The notes below the pieces were generated by a model that made no database searches, was not told the DNA's origin, and saw only the letters and a program-made list of their open reading frames with translations. Position numbers and translations under genes: made by a program. A DNA stretch of 64,000 bases from Pseudomonadota bacterium (GTDB lineage Bacteria; Pseudomonadota; Gammaproteobacteria; Burkholderiales; Burkholderiaceae_C), in assembly GCA_021846965.1 (NCBI GenBank), contig JAJZWA010000001.1:1-64000 (forward strand), written 5' to 3'. Positions 1-12,090 of the stretch are shown piece after piece; the stretch's first letter is position 1, and every line of letters starts with the position of its first letter.

Positions 1-1093
1 AGGCCGACAGCGTGATGGTCGGATCGGCCAGGTTGCCGTCCTTCTCGAAGTGGATGTCCTTCTTGGTCACGCCGTTGTAGTCGATGTTGCGAATGAACTT
101 GAGGTACTTCGCGGGCTCGACCGAACCAGCCTTCTCCATCGCCTTGGCCAGCACCATGGTCGCGTCGTAGGAGTACGGCGAGTAGATCTGGAAGGCCGAA
201 GCGCCGAACTCGGCGTCATAGCGCTTCTTCCACGCCGTGCCGCCAGGCATCTGCGCAATCGGCGAGCCGCCTTCGGCGCAGATGGTGATGTCGGCCGCGT
301 CGCCCGCCAGCTTGGCCAGCTCAGGCGCGCAAATGCCGTCGCCACCCATGAAGTGCGCCTTGATGCCCAGCTGCTGGATCTGACGCAGCATCGGGCCGGC
401 CTGGCTGTACATGCCGCCGTAGAAAATCACGTCCGGGTGCAGCGACTTGATCTTGGTCAGAATGGCCGAGAAGTCGGTGGCCTTGTCGTTCGTGTACTCG
501 CGGTCCAGAACCTTCAGCCCGTCCTTCTTGGCCGTCTTGGCGAACACGTCGGCCACGCCCTGGCCATACGCCGTGCGGTCGTCGATCACCGCCACCGTCT
601 TGGCCTTCAGGTTCTGCTTGGCGTAGTTGGCCAGCCCCGCGCCCAGCGCGTTGTCGTTGGCGATGATGCGGAAGAAGGTCTTGAAGCCCTGCTCGGCGAT
701 CTTCGGATCCGTCGACGACGGCGTGATCACGGGAATGCCCGCTTCGTTGTAGATGCGCGAAGCCGGGAAGGTGCAACCCGAGTTCAGGTGACCCACCACG
801 CCGTTGGCGTGCTCGTCCACGAACTTCTGCGCCACCGTGGTGGCCTGCTTCGGGTCGGCCTGGTCGTCCTGGGCGTCGATCTTCCAGATCACCTTCTTGC
901 CGCCGATGACGATGTTTTCCTTGTTCAGGTCATTGATGGCCATGCGCACACCATTGGTGTTGTCCTGGCCGAAACTGGCCTGCGGACCCGAGATCGGGGC
1001 CGCGGAGCCAATGGTGACCGTGACCTCGCCGGCGGCGTAGGCCGTGGAAATGGCCGCGCTGAGCAGAGTCAGTACAACGATGCGAGTCTTCAT
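1..1093 (-). CDS. Branched-chain amino acid-type ABC transporter substrate-binding protein (partial)
   Basis: Periplasmic type I binding protein that delivers a ligand (branched-chain amino acid, amide or small aromatic acid) to an ABC permease of the Liv type. The reading frame starts at ATG 1093 with a GGAG site just upstream and runs off the left edge, so the C-terminus is missing. The first 20 residues form a signal peptide ending in STAYA before AGEV. The Leu-type binding fold is recognisable from the segments IGSAAPISGPQASFGQD, the VVGHLNSGCT turn, ITPSSTDPKI and the ADVFAK/FYGGMYSQAGP region. No permease or ATPase gene is inside the window. The ligand cannot be read from sequence; the nearby aromatic-degradation genes leave an aromatic acid possible. 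Confidence 0.9.
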   Translation of the reverse strand, partial: MKTRIVVLTLLSAAISTAYAAGEVTVTIGSAAPISGPQASFGQDNTNGVRMAINDLNKENIVIGGKKVIWKIDAQDDQADPKQATTVAQKFVDEHANGVVGHLNSGCTFPASRIYNEAGIPVITPSSTDPKIAEQGFKTFFRIIANDNALGAGLANYAKQNLKAKTVAVIDDRTAYGQGVADVFAKTAKKDGLKVLDREYTNDKATDFSAILTKIKSLHPDVIFYGGMYSQAGPMLRQIQQLGIKAHFMGGDGICAPELAKLAGDAADITICAEGGSPIAQMPGGTAWKKRYDAEFGASAFQIYSPYSYDATMVLAKAMEKAGSVEPAKYLKFIRNIDYNGVTKKDIHFEKDGNLADPTITLSA

Positions 1094-1165
1094 GCTTGTC
1101 TCCTGTCTGGTTGGAATGCGCTACTACCTCGGTGAAAAAACCTTGCCTGGTACGCCCCCGGGCGC

Positions 1166-2482
1166 TCAGGGGTACAGGCCGCGTTCGGCGCGAGCCTCCA
1201 GCACGCGCTCGCAGGCCACGACGAAAGCGGCCGTGCGCAACGGCACCTTGAGCCGATCGGCCGTCTCCCAGATGGCCACGAAGGCCCCGCCCAGGATCTT
1301 GTCCAGGCGTGCGTTGATCTCGTCCTCGCTCCAGAAGAAACTGGAGAAGTCCTGCACCCATTCGAAATAGCTCACCGTCACGCCGCCGGCGTTGCAGATC
1401 ACGTCGGGCACCACCAGGATGCCGCGCTCGTTGAGCACATCGTCCGCCCCCGGCAGCGTCGGCCCGTTGGCCCCCTCCAGCACCATGCGCGCCTTCAGCC
1501 CCCGCGCACGCGCCTGCGTCAACTGCCCCTCCAGCGCCGCCGGGATCAGGATCTCGCAATCCACGCCCCAGAACTCCTCGCCCTGCAGCACCTCCGCGTC
1601 CGCGTAGCCCGCCACCCCGTGGCGCGCCTGCACATGCGCGCTCAGCCTGGCCACGTCCAGCCCGTCGGCCTTGTAGATGCCGCCCGTGTGGTCCTGCACC
1701 GCCACCACCTTCGCCCCGGCCGCCGCGAACAACTCCGCCGCCACCCCGCCCACGTTGCCGAAACCCTGCACCGCCACGCGCGCGCCCTCCAGCTTGAGCC
1801 CGATGCGCCGCGCCGCCTCCCGCCCCGTCACGAACACCCCGCGACCCGTGGCCTTCACGCGCCCCAGCGAGCCCCCCAGCTGCACCGGCTTGCCCGTCAC
1901 CACCCCGGTGGCCGTGCCCCCGATGTTCATCGAGTACGTGTCCATCATCCACGCCATGATCTGCGGGTTGGTGTTCACGTCCGGCGCCGGAATGTCCTGC
2001 TGCGGCCCGATGATGATCCCGATCTCGCTGGTGTAACGCCGCGTCATGCGCTCCAGCTCCTTCCTCGACAGCTGCGCCGGGTCCACGCGAATGCCGCCCT
2101 TGGCTCCGCCGTAGGGCAGCCCCACCGCCGCGTTCTTCACCGTCATCCACGCCGACAGCGCCATCACCTCTTCCAGGGTCACGTCCGGGTGGTACCGCAC
2201 GCCCCCCTTGCCAGGGCCGCGCGACAGGTTGTGCTGCACCCGGAAACCCTCGAAATGACGCACCGAGCCATCGTCCATCTCGATCGGAACGTCCACGATC
2301 AGCGCGCGCTTCGGCCGCCGCAGCGTCTCCGCCCAGCGCGCCAGCGGGCCCAGGTACGGAACCACACGGTCCACCTGGGCCAGATAGGTCTGCCAGGGGC
2401 CTTCGTGGCCGGTGGCAAAGGAAAGGGTCTGGGCTTGTCCCGAGACCAAATCATGCTGTTTCAGGTTTTCACGCATATTCAC
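1166..2482 (-). CDS. gdhA: Glutamate dehydrogenase (Glu/Leu/Phe/Val dehydrogenase family)
   Basis: Oxidative deamination of glutamate to 2-oxoglutarate and ammonia, or the reverse, with NAD(P). The 438 residues match the usual hexameric family length. Visible signatures are [12 protein letters not shown] (substrate binding), [13 protein letters not shown] with the catalytic lysine, [19 protein letters not shown], and the Rossmann turn GFGNVGG. The start is GTG 2482, with AAGGA nine bases upstream; an ATG two codons further in (2476) is the alternative. It is transcribed divergently from a LysR-type gene, with a LysR box between them, which suggests that the regulator controls it. Coenzyme preference cannot be decided by eye. 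Confidence 0.93.
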   Translation of the reverse strand: MNMRENLKQHDLVSGQAQTLSFATGHEGPWQTYLAQVDRVVPYLGPLARWAETLRRPKRALIVDVPIEMDDGSVRHFEGFRVQHNLSRGPGKGGVRYHPDVTLEEVMALSAWMTVKNAAVGLPYGGAKGGIRVDPAQLSRKELERMTRRYTSEIGIIIGPQQDIPAPDVNTNPQIMAWMMDTYSMNIGGTATGVVTGKPVQLGGSLGRVKATGRGVFVTGREAARRIGLKLEGARVAVQGFGNVGGVAAELFAAAGAKVVAVQDHTGGIYKADGLDVARLSAHVQARHGVAGYADAEVLQGEEFWGVDCEILIPAALEGQLTQARARGLKARMVLEGANGPTLPGADDVLNERGILVVPDVICNAGGVTVSYFEWVQDFSSFFWSEDEINARLDKILGGAFVAIWETADRLKVPLRTAAFVVACERVLEARAERGLYP

Positions 2483-2639
2483 GATGACGCATCCTTCATG
2501 CTTCCCGGGTCCGGGAGTTTTCCCGCGATTCCGGATTTCGATTCATTTGCAGCAGGCTCCGTCGGGTGCCGTGCATTCGACCGCCGCAGATCCTAGGCGA
2601 GCGAATCAAGGCGGGCCAATGCCGTTTTTTGATAACGTT

Positions 2640-2654
2640 ATGCAAGCTTTGCAT
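2640..2654. promoter_or_regulatory. Putative LysR-type operator (T-N11-A dyad)
   Basis: ATGCAA and TTGCAT arms separated by GCT form a perfect interrupted dyad that fits the T-N11-A rule for LysR regulators (T at 2641, A at 2653). A second perfect palindrome, ATAACGTTAT, overlaps it at 2632-2641. Both sit in an AT-rich patch of the 252-base gap between gdhA and the divergent LysR gene, about 80 bases before the LysR start. The sequence is seen directly; the binding protein is inferred. Confidence 0.5.
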
Positions 2655-2734
2655 GGATTCGACTTCGAGGGAGCTCCTAGAATGGACGCGCATGCCTGCG
2701 CGCGGCCCGCCGCGCCCCACGCGACAAGTGCACC

Positions 2735-3652
2735 ATGGACACCAAGTGGCTCGAGGACTTCATCACGCTGGCCGAGACGCGCTCGTTTTCCCGCGCGGCC
2801 GAGCTGCGCAACGTCACGCAGCCCGCCTTCTCGCGACGCATCCAGGCGCTGGAGGCCTGGCTGGGCTCGGCCCTGGTGGACCGCACCACCTATCCCACGC
2901 GCCTGACGCCGGCGGGCGACATCTTCCGCGCCGAGGCCTTGTCGATGCTGGCGCATCTGTCGGAAACCCGCACCCTGCTGCGGGGACAGGAACACGCCGA
3001 TGCGGAGGCGGTGAGCATCGCCATGCCCCATACCCTGTCCCTGGGCTTTTTCCCGCGCTGGGTGAAACACGTGGAGCGCGGGGTCGGCCGCCTGAGCACC
3101 AAGGTCACCGCCCTGAACGTGCACGACGCCGCGATGAGCCTGGTCGACGGGGGCTGCGACCTGGCCATGGTCTACCACCACGCCAGCCAGCCGGTGCAGC
3201 TCGACCCCTCGCGCTTCGACATGCTGCCCATCGGCGTCGAGTCGATCTATCCCTACGCCCGCTGCGACGAGCAGGGGCGCCCGGCCTATGAGCTTCCGGG
3301 CCTGCCCGGGCAGCCCATCCCCTTTCTCGCCTACGCGCCCAACGCCTACCTCAAGCGCATGGTGGATTTCATCCTGGCGGGCATGAGCCCCAAACCCCTG
3401 CTGGAAACGCGCTGCGAGACGGATATGGCGGAAGGGCTCAAGGCCATGCTCCTGGAAGGCCATGGGCTGGCTTTTCTGCCGGAGAATGCAGTGCGCCGGG
3501 AAATTAGCCAGAAACTACTGGCCTGCGCCGGCCGCGAATATTCCATGCAAATGGAGATTCGTATTTACTGCGAATGCCGGAAAACCACCAGCGAAAATGT
3601 CAAGGCGATCTGGAAATACCTCTCGGAATCGGAGAAAGGTCTGCCGGCCTAG
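2735..3652 (+). CDS. LysR-type transcriptional regulator, HypT/YjiE-like
   Basis: DNA-binding regulator of 305 residues. The N-terminal winged helix (about residues 1-60) holds the pattern TKWLEDFITLAETRSFSRAA followed by NVTQPAFSRRIQALE, which closely resembles the hypochlorite-responsive regulator HypT (YjiE) of Escherichia coli as I recall it. The rest is a periplasmic-binding-protein-like effector domain with a short C-terminal tail. It is divergent from gdhA and has a T-N11-A box in its own upstream region, so autoregulation and control of gdhA are likely. A rhodanese gene follows on the same strand. The effector is unknown; similarity to HypT makes an oxidant or methionine-oxidation signal possible but unproven. 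Confidence 0.85.
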   Translation: MDTKWLEDFITLAETRSFSRAAELRNVTQPAFSRRIQALEAWLGSALVDRTTYPTRLTPAGDIFRAEALSMLAHLSETRTLLRGQEHADAEAVSIAMPHTLSLGFFPRWVKHVERGVGRLSTKVTALNVHDAAMSLVDGGCDLAMVYHHASQPVQLDPSRFDMLPIGVESIYPYARCDEQGRPAYELPGLPGQPIPFLAYAPNAYLKRMVDFILAGMSPKPLLETRCETDMAEGLKAMLLEGHGLAFLPENAVRREISQKLLACAGREYSMQMEIRIYCECRKTTSENVKAIWKYLSESEKGLPA

Positions 3653-3795
3653 CTGACCGGGGACGCGATGCCAGGCTGGCGATGACCGCGGCCCTGAGGT
3701 CCCCACATACACCTGGTTGTATATTTCGACTTGCGGGTGATCGCGCATGCCGGCCGCATCGCGCATCGCCATCGCCTCTTTTCCGGAGCCACCTG

Positions 3796-4176
3796 ATGAA
3801 AACCGCCCACGACCTGGTCACCGCCGCCAAGGCGCGCATCACCGAAATCCCCCTCGAACAGGCGGCGCAGGCCGTGCGCGAGGCCGACGTGGTGCTCGAC
3901 GTGCGCGAAGCCGACGAATACGCGACCGGGCATCTGCCCGGCGCCGTGCTGGCGCCGCGCGGCCTGCTCGAGTTCAAGCTCAGCAGCACCCCGGAGCTGG
4001 GCGCGCGCGACCTCGACGTCGTGGTGTACTGCAAGACCAGCGGGCGCGCGGCGTTGGCAGCTGCCGTGATGCACGAGATGGGCTACACCCGTGTGCGTTC
4101 CATTGCCGGAGGCTTCGACGCCTGGGCTGCGGCCGGTCTGCCGGTGGTGCGTCCGCAGCAGCCGACCTTCGAATAA
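3796..4176 (+). CDS. Rhodanese-like domain protein
   Basis: Single-domain sulfurtransferase-like protein of 126 residues, predicted cytoplasmic. The domain spans about residues 18-120, with DVREADEYATGHLPGA (the conserved DxRxxxEYxxGHxxGA block) and the active-site loop VVYCKTSGRA, where Cys79 would carry the persulfide. The start at ATG 3796 is preceded by GGAG at a good distance; the frame is open further upstream but without a better site. It lies 143 bases after the LysR gene and in front of a large c-di-GMP gene. The sulfur donor and acceptor cannot be inferred. Confidence 0.88.
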   Translation: MKTAHDLVTAAKARITEIPLEQAAQAVREADVVLDVREADEYATGHLPGAVLAPRGLLEFKLSSTPELGARDLDVVVYCKTSGRAALAAAVMHEMGYTRVRSIAGGFDAWAAAGLPVVRPQQPTFE

Positions 4177-4295
4177 GTCCCGGCACGCGAACTGCCGGCT
4201 CCGAGTTTGGTCGCGGGGGGTGTGTCGCCCGCCCCGCATTCATTCGGAAAAACCCGGCATTTTTTGGCAGAGACGGCTGTCAGGACGCCGCTACG

Positions 4296-7200
4296 ATGAG
4301 CGGAGCATCCGCGCACGCAACGACATCCATGGCAGCCCCCTCGATGGACCCCGCAAGGCCCGCCGACGCAAGCGCGTCGGCGCCTGCCGCGCGCATCCGC
4401 CTGAACGCTGCCATCGCATTGGCCTACCTGGCGCTGGCGGCCTTCCCGGCCGCCTGGTTCCCCGGCGCCTCGCCGCTGTGGCCTCCGGCCGCGCTGGCCG
4501 CCTTCGCCGCTCTGCGCTGGGGTGCCCCGGCCATGCCGGGGATTTTCCTGGCCTCGCTGCTGGCCAATGCCATGGGCTCGCGCCTGGGCCTGGAGCCTGC
4601 CCTGCTCGCCTCGGCAGGCAATGCGCTGACACCCCTGCTGGGTCGGGCCGCGCTGCGCCGCCTGGGCGGGCTGGCCGAGGCCTGGTGGGAAAGCCCTCGC
4701 TCGGTGCTGGCCTTCCTGCTGTCCATGGGCCTGCTGCAATCCCTGGCCTCCGCGCTGCTCGGCGTGGCCGCCATCGCCTGGCTGGGCAATCTGCGGGGAC
4801 CGGCGATGGACGCCATCGTCGACTGGGCCATCGCCGATGCCAGCGCCGTGGTCATGCTCACGCCCCTGCTGCAACTGGGGCTGCGGCGCCCCTCGGCGCC
4901 GCCCCGGCCGCTGTCGGGCGGGCGCACGCTGCGCATCGCGGGCCTGTTCGCGCTGGTGCTGGCCATCTGGGCGCTGGCCGCGGGCGGCACCCTGCTGGCG
5001 AACGCCCAGCGCACGGGCCTGCTCGGGCTGCTGCTGTTCCCGCTGATCGGCTCGGTGTTCGCGCTGGACGCGCTGGTCACCGCCGGGCTGCTGGCCTTCA
5101 CCTTCTGCCTGCTCACCGTATCGGCCGCGCTGGGCGTGCCGATCATCGAGGCGGCCTCCTCGGCCCAGACCATCGTCGGCCTGGAATTTTTCCTGCTGGC
5201 GGTCGGCGGCGCGGTGCTGTTCGCTTCCTCGCTGCAGCATGCGCATCGCGCCGCGCTGCTGCGCCTGCAGGGGCAGACGGCCCAGCTCGATGCACTGACC
5301 CGCGAGCAGGCGCGTCACCTGAGCGAGCAGCAGGATCAGTTCCGCGGTCAGTTGCGTCGTTTTTCGGAACTCGCGGGCATCCAGTCGACCATCAGCCAGG
5401 TCATCGAGAAGGCCCACGACGACGTCGAGCTCCTGCAGAAGTTCTGTGAACTCATGATCGGGCTGCAGGGCGTGGCCCTGGCCTGGATCGGGCAACCGGA
5501 CGAGGCAGGCCGCTTTCGCGTGCTGGCCAAGGCCGGGCCCGCCCAGGGTTACCTGGACGGCATTCGCATCGACGTGGACACCGCCAGCCCCCATGGGCGC
5601 GGCCCCGCGGCGCGCGCGTGGCGCACGGGGCAGGCGGTCTACGTGCAGGACGCGCGCGGCGATCCGGCGCAGGCGCCCTGGGCGCAGCGCATGCAGTCCT
5701 TCGGCTTGTACGGCAACGCCAGCCTGCCGCTGCTGCGCGCGGGCAGCCCCTGGGCGAACTTCAACCTGTACCTGAGTTTCCCGGGCGGTTTCGACCCCCT
5801 GCTGCAAAAGGTCTCGGAACAGATCGCGGCGGACATTTCCATCGGCCTGGACCGCCTGGACGCGGTGCGCCGCGAGCGCGAGCAGTCGCGCATCAACGCC
5901 GCACTGCTGTCCAACATGACGGTGGGCGTGAACGTGGTGCGTTATCCCGAGCGGGTGGTCGAACATGCCAACGCCCGGCTGCTGCAGATGCTGGGCACGA
6001 CCCGGCTGGCCCAGGTGCAGACCCGGCTCGCGGCCGACTACTACGCCGACGGGGCCGACGCCGAGCGGGTCGCGCAATTGGCGCGTGACATCCTGCATTC
6101 CGGGCGCGGCTCGATCCAGGGCGTGCACCTGCGACATGGGGACGGCGGCACGGTGGTCACCGATCTCAGCGGAGTGCGCCTGGACCTGGGCGACGGCGCG
6201 CAGCGCATCCTGTGGACCCAGATCGACGTCAGCGAGCGCCACCAGCAGGCACGCGAGCTGCGCCAGACCCAGGGCGTGTACCGTGCGCTGGCGGCGGCCA
6301 GCGACTCCCTGCTCCAAGGGGCCACCGAGGCCGGGATGATCGCGCGCCTTTGCCAGAGCCTGGTGGACGGCACCGAATTCAGCGCCGCGTGGCTGGCGAG
6401 TCCGGACGAGGAGGACTACCTGGTGGTGCTGGCCAAGGCCGGCGAGCAGGCCCGGGACATCGCATGGATCGACGCCCAGCGCCCGCGGATCGACGATCCG
6501 CAGGCGCTGGCGGCGCGCGCGTGGCGCGAGCAGGTCAGCGTGGCGCAGGAACAGCCCGCGCACGAGCCCGTGCAGCCCTGGGCGGCCCTGCTCGCGCTGC
6601 CCGTGCGTCGCGCGGGCCAGGTGTGGGGTGTGCTGGTCCTGGCCGCCCGCGCGCCGGGCATCTTCGACGCCACGACCCGCAGCGCCTGTGAACAGGTGGC
6701 GGCGCTGCTGGGCCACGGACTGGATGAGCTGGACCGCAAGAACACCCTGCAGCTTCTGCAGGACACGGAGAGCCGGCGCGCCCGCACCGACGCGCTCACC
6801 GGCTTGCCGAACCGGCTAGCCCTGGACGAATTCCTGCCCGGCGCCATCGCGCGCGCCGAACGCCGCGGGAGCCTGCTGGCCGTGGGCATGCTCGACCTGG
6901 ACAATTTCAAGCCGGTCAACGACCGCCACGGCCACGCGGTGGGCGACGTGCTGCTGCAAAAGCTGGCGCAGGCGCTGCGCCTGCGGCTGCGCGGTGGCGA
7001 CTTCCTGGCACGCCTGGGCGGCGATGAGTTCGTCATCGTCTCCGAGGACCTGGAACCCCCGCGGGCGCTGCAGGACCTGGGCACCGCGCTGGATCGACTG
7101 CACACCGCCGTGGAGACTCCCTTCGACCTGGGCGGCGGCCGCAGCGCGCAGGTGGGCATGACCATGGGCCTGGCGCTTTTCCCGCAGGACGCGCACGAGC

Positions 7201-9350
7201 CCGACGGGCTGCTGCGCATGGCGGACGCGGCGATGTACGCCTGCAAGACCCACAAGCATGATCGCAGCAGCTGGTGGCGCGTGGGAACGGCGGAGACCGA
7301 GCGCGACCCCGACTTCTCCCGCGAGGCTCCGGCCGATGCCTTCGGTGCCGAATCGCGCACGCTGCTGGCCGCGCTGGACGAACAGTTGCTGCGCACGGCG
7401 GCCGCGGATTTCGGCACCGCCTTCTATGACACCCTGGCGCGCGACGAGGATCTGGCGGCCATTCTGCGCTGCCTGTCCCCGGAAGAACTGCAGGGCCTCA
7501 AGCGCAGCCAGGGCGAGCACCTGCTGCTCCTGCTCGGCCCGGGCACGACCCGCGCCACCCTGGAGGCCAAGGCGGCGCAGCTGGGCCAGGTGCACGCGCT
7601 GATCGGGGTTTCGGGCGCGCGCATGGAAGAAGCCTTCGCGCTGTACGAGGACCTGCTGCGCACCCAGCTGGAAAATGCGCTGATCTCCTCGCGCCAGCGT
7701 TACCGGGTGCTGCGCGTGGCCACCTCGCGCCTGCGCCTGGACGTGCAGATCCAGCTCGCGGCCATCGACCAGACCACCTCGCGCTATTTCGCGCAGTTGC
7801 ACCCTCCGCTGCGCGAGCGCACGCGCTGGGTGGACGTGCTGCCCGAGACCCTGCAGGCCCTGGCCGGGCTGCCGGGAGTGCGCAACGCCGTGGTGTTCCG
7901 CCCCGACGAACATGGCGTGATGCGCGAGGAGGCGGTCGCCGGCGAGGGCAGCGAGCGACTGGTCTCGGTGCTTCGCGATCAGTCCCTGTATCCGAACCTG
8001 AACCCTTTGCAGGGCGTGGAACGCGGCCCCCTGTCCATGGCCTGGTTCATGCGTGACGTGCAGGTGGTCGACGCCTACATGCTCGATCCACGGCTGCGCC
8101 CCTGGTACGCGCTGGCGCGCGAGCTCGGCTGGCGCAGCGCGGCGACGGTGCCCATCGCCCATGGGGACAACACCGACAGCGTGCTGATGCTGCTGGGCGC
8201 CTATCCCCACCAGTTCTCCTCCAGCTGGGCGCGCTCCTGGCTGGGACTGCTGCGCGCGCGCATCGATGCGCAGTTCGCGGCGACCGCGCGCCACCACCAG
8301 CCGGTGGATCCCGAACGGGTGCGGCGCTTTCGCGAGCTGCTGTACGGCGAGGGCCTGCGCATGTGGGTGCAACCCATCGTCGACCTTCGCAGCGGCGCGG
8401 TCACCAAGGTGGAGGCCCTGGCCAGGCTGCGCGACGCGGACGGCAGCGTGTACAACCCCGGGCAGTTCCTGGCGGCCTTCGGCGAACAGGAACTGCACGC
8501 GCTGTTCCGCCAGGGCCTGGCGCAGACCCTGGAGTACCTGCATGGTTGGCGCGAGGCGGGGCTGGACCTGGAACTTTCGGTGAACCTTCCGCCCCAGACC
8601 CTGTTGCACGAACAGTGTGCGGCGTGGATCGAAGAGGCACTGCGCCGCGCCGGCGTCGCCGCCTCCCACCTGAGCCTGGAGGTGTTGGAGACCGACGGAT
8701 TGGACGTGTCGCGCAGCGACGAGGCCATCCACGGCATCAGCTCCCTCGGCGTGCGCCTGGTGCTCGACGACCTCGGCTCGGGCTACAGCAGCATCACGCG
8801 CCTGGCCTCGCTGCCGGTGGATACCGTGAAAATCGACCAGGGCCTGATTCGCGAGCTGCCCAAGGATCCCGTGCGCACCATCCGCCTGCTGGCGGCGTTG
8901 GTGCGCATCGGCCAGGAATTCGCCCCGCACACGGTGATCGAGGGCCTGCAGGACGCGAGTTTCGTGGAGGTGGCGCGGCAGTTGGGCGCGCGCCTGGGCC
9001 AGGGCTTCGCACTGTCGCGCCCGATGCCGGCCGAGAACTTCCTGGCCTGGCACCGGGAGCAGGGCTCGCGCGCCGAAGAGGCCGACGCGCCCGTGCAGAC
9101 CTGGCCCGGGGCCCTGGCCTGCCTGTGGATGGGCTCGCGGGATCCGCAGCGCAGCCGCCGTGCGACCCGGCCCGACGATTGCCCGTTGGGGCGCTTCCTG
9201 CAAGCGCAGTCGGTCACCGATTCCCGGGTGCTGGGCTGGTACGAGGAGTTTCTCTCGGCGGGCGATGCCCAGCGCGCCGAGCGGGCGACGGAAGAGTTGC
9301 TGCAATGGATGGCGCAGCGGATCGTGGCCGAAGGCGCGCGGCAGACCTGA
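4296..9350 (+). CDS. MASE1-GAF-GGDEF-globin-like-GAF-EAL cyclic-di-GMP enzyme
   Basis: Very large (1684-residue) membrane-bound c-di-GMP turnover protein. In order: an N-terminal multi-helix MASE1-type sensor (about 34-310), a coiled linker, a GAF-like domain (about 360-510), a PAS-like stretch, a second GAF (about 660-800), GGDEF (motif at 908-912), a globin-coupled-sensor-like domain (about 1025-1180), a further GAF-like region, and EAL (motif at 1373-1375), then a short C-terminal tail. The GGDEF active site is intact and preceded by RGGD five residues earlier, a product-inhibition I-site. The EAL half keeps VEALARL, NLPP, the Glu in LEVLE, LDDLGSGYSS, VKIDQ and IEGLQD, so both activities may be real. 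His1100, in LGQVHALIGV, falls where the proximal haem ligand sits in HemAT-type sensors. Start ATG 4296 is chosen; 4329 and 4344 are alternatives. Confidence 0.88.
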   Translation: MSGASAHATTSMAAPSMDPARPADASASAPAARIRLNAAIALAYLALAAFPAAWFPGASPLWPPAALAAFAALRWGAPAMPGIFLASLLANAMGSRLGLEPALLASAGNALTPLLGRAALRRLGGLAEAWWESPRSVLAFLLSMGLLQSLASALLGVAAIAWLGNLRGPAMDAIVDWAIADASAVVMLTPLLQLGLRRPSAPPRPLSGGRTLRIAGLFALVLAIWALAAGGTLLANAQRTGLLGLLLFPLIGSVFALDALVTAGLLAFTFCLLTVSAALGVPIIEAASSAQTIVGLEFFLLAVGGAVLFASSLQHAHRAALLRLQGQTAQLDALTREQARHLSEQQDQFRGQLRRFSELAGIQSTISQVIEKAHDDVELLQKFCELMIGLQGVALAWIGQPDEAGRFRVLAKAGPAQGYLDGIRIDVDTASPHGRGPAARAWRTGQAVYVQDARGDPAQAPWAQRMQSFGLYGNASLPLLRAGSPWANFNLYLSFPGGFDPLLQKVSEQIAADISIGLDRLDAVRREREQSRINAALLSNMTVGVNVVRYPERVVEHANARLLQMLGTTRLAQVQTRLAADYYADGADAERVAQLARDILHSGRGSIQGVHLRHGDGGTVVTDLSGVRLDLGDGAQRILWTQIDVSERHQQARELRQTQGVYRALAAASDSLLQGATEAGMIARLCQSLVDGTEFSAAWLASPDEEDYLVVLAKAGEQARDIAWIDAQRPRIDDPQALAARAWREQVSVAQEQPAHEPVQPWAALLALPVRRAGQVWGVLVLAARAPGIFDATTRSACEQVAALLGHGLDELDRKNTLQLLQDTESRRARTDALTGLPNRLALDEFLPGAIARAERRGSLLAVGMLDLDNFKPVNDRHGHAVGDVLLQKLAQALRLRLRGGDFLARLGGDEFVIVSEDLEPPRALQDLGTALDRLHTAVETPFDLGGGRSAQVGMTMGLALFPQDAHEPDGLLRMADAAMYACKTHKHDRSSWWRVGTAETERDPDFSREAPADAFGAESRTLLAALDEQLLRTAAADFGTAFYDTLARDEDLAAILRCLSPEELQGLKRSQGEHLLLLLGPGTTRATLEAKAAQLGQVHALIGVSGARMEEAFALYEDLLRTQLENALISSRQRYRVLRVATSRLRLDVQIQLAAIDQTTSRYFAQLHPPLRERTRWVDVLPETLQALAGLPGVRNAVVFRPDEHGVMREEAVAGEGSERLVSVLRDQSLYPNLNPLQGVERGPLSMAWFMRDVQVVDAYMLDPRLRPWYALARELGWRSAATVPIAHGDNTDSVLMLLGAYPHQFSSSWARSWLGLLRARIDAQFAATARHHQPVDPERVRRFRELLYGEGLRMWVQPIVDLRSGAVTKVEALARLRDADGSVYNPGQFLAAFGEQELHALFRQGLAQTLEYLHGWREAGLDLELSVNLPPQTLLHEQCAAWIEEALRRAGVAASHLSLEVLETDGLDVSRSDEAIHGISSLGVRLVLDDLGSGYSSITRLASLPVDTVKIDQGLIRELPKDPVRTIRLLAALVRIGQEFAPHTVIEGLQDASFVEVARQLGARLGQGFALSRPMPAENFLAWHREQGSRAEEADAPVQTWPGALACLWMGSRDPQRSRRATRPDDCPLGRFLQAQSVTDSRVLGWYEEFLSAGDAQRAERATEELLQWMAQRIVAEGARQT

Positions 9351-9431
9351 GGCGCCGCGGACACTGGGAGCGAGGCCCGGGATCCGCGCGGTTCCCTTCC
9401 CGTGGGGTGCCGCGCGGAGCGTGCCGGCGCC

Positions 9432-11713
<2,282 letters not shown>

Positions 11714-11740
11714 TCCCCCGGACCACGCAGGAGAACCACC

Positions 11741-12085
11741 ATGGCGGAACGCCAGACCATCGAGGGCACCACCCTGTTCGACGGGGCCCAGGCCCGCAAG
11801 GGCTATGCCCTGAACAAGATGTGCTTTTCCTTCAACGATGCGGCCAACCGCGCGGCCTTCCTGGCCGACGAGCACGCTTATTGCGAGCGCTTCGGGCTCG
11901 ACGCCATGCAGCGCGAGGCCGTGCGCCGGCGCGACGTGCTCGGCCTCATCGCCGCCGGGGGCAATGTGTACTACCTGGCCAAGCTGGCTGGCATTTTCGG
12001 GCTGGACGTGCAGGACATCGGCGCCCAGCAGACCGGCATGAGCAAGGAAGCCTTCAAGGCGCGGCTGCTTGCCGCGGGGAGTTGA
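11741..12085 (+). CDS. ligA: Protocatechuate 4,5-dioxygenase alpha subunit
   Basis: Small subunit (114 residues) of the extradiol enzyme that opens protocatechuate between carbons 4 and 5. It matches the LigA/PmdA fold: LFDGAQARKGYALNKMCFSFN near the N-terminus, then REAVRRRDVLGLIAAGGNVYYLAKLAGIFG, the helical part that packs on the catalytic subunit. It starts 27 bases after pobA with GGAG upstream and is followed six bases later by the beta subunit. It has no metal ligands of its own, as expected. Confidence 0.94.
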   Translation: MAERQTIEGTTLFDGAQARKGYALNKMCFSFNDAANRAAFLADEHAYCERFGLDAMQREAVRRRDVLGLIAAGGNVYYLAKLAGIFGLDVQDIGAQQTGMSKEAFKARLLAAGS

Positions 12086-12090
12086 GCGCC

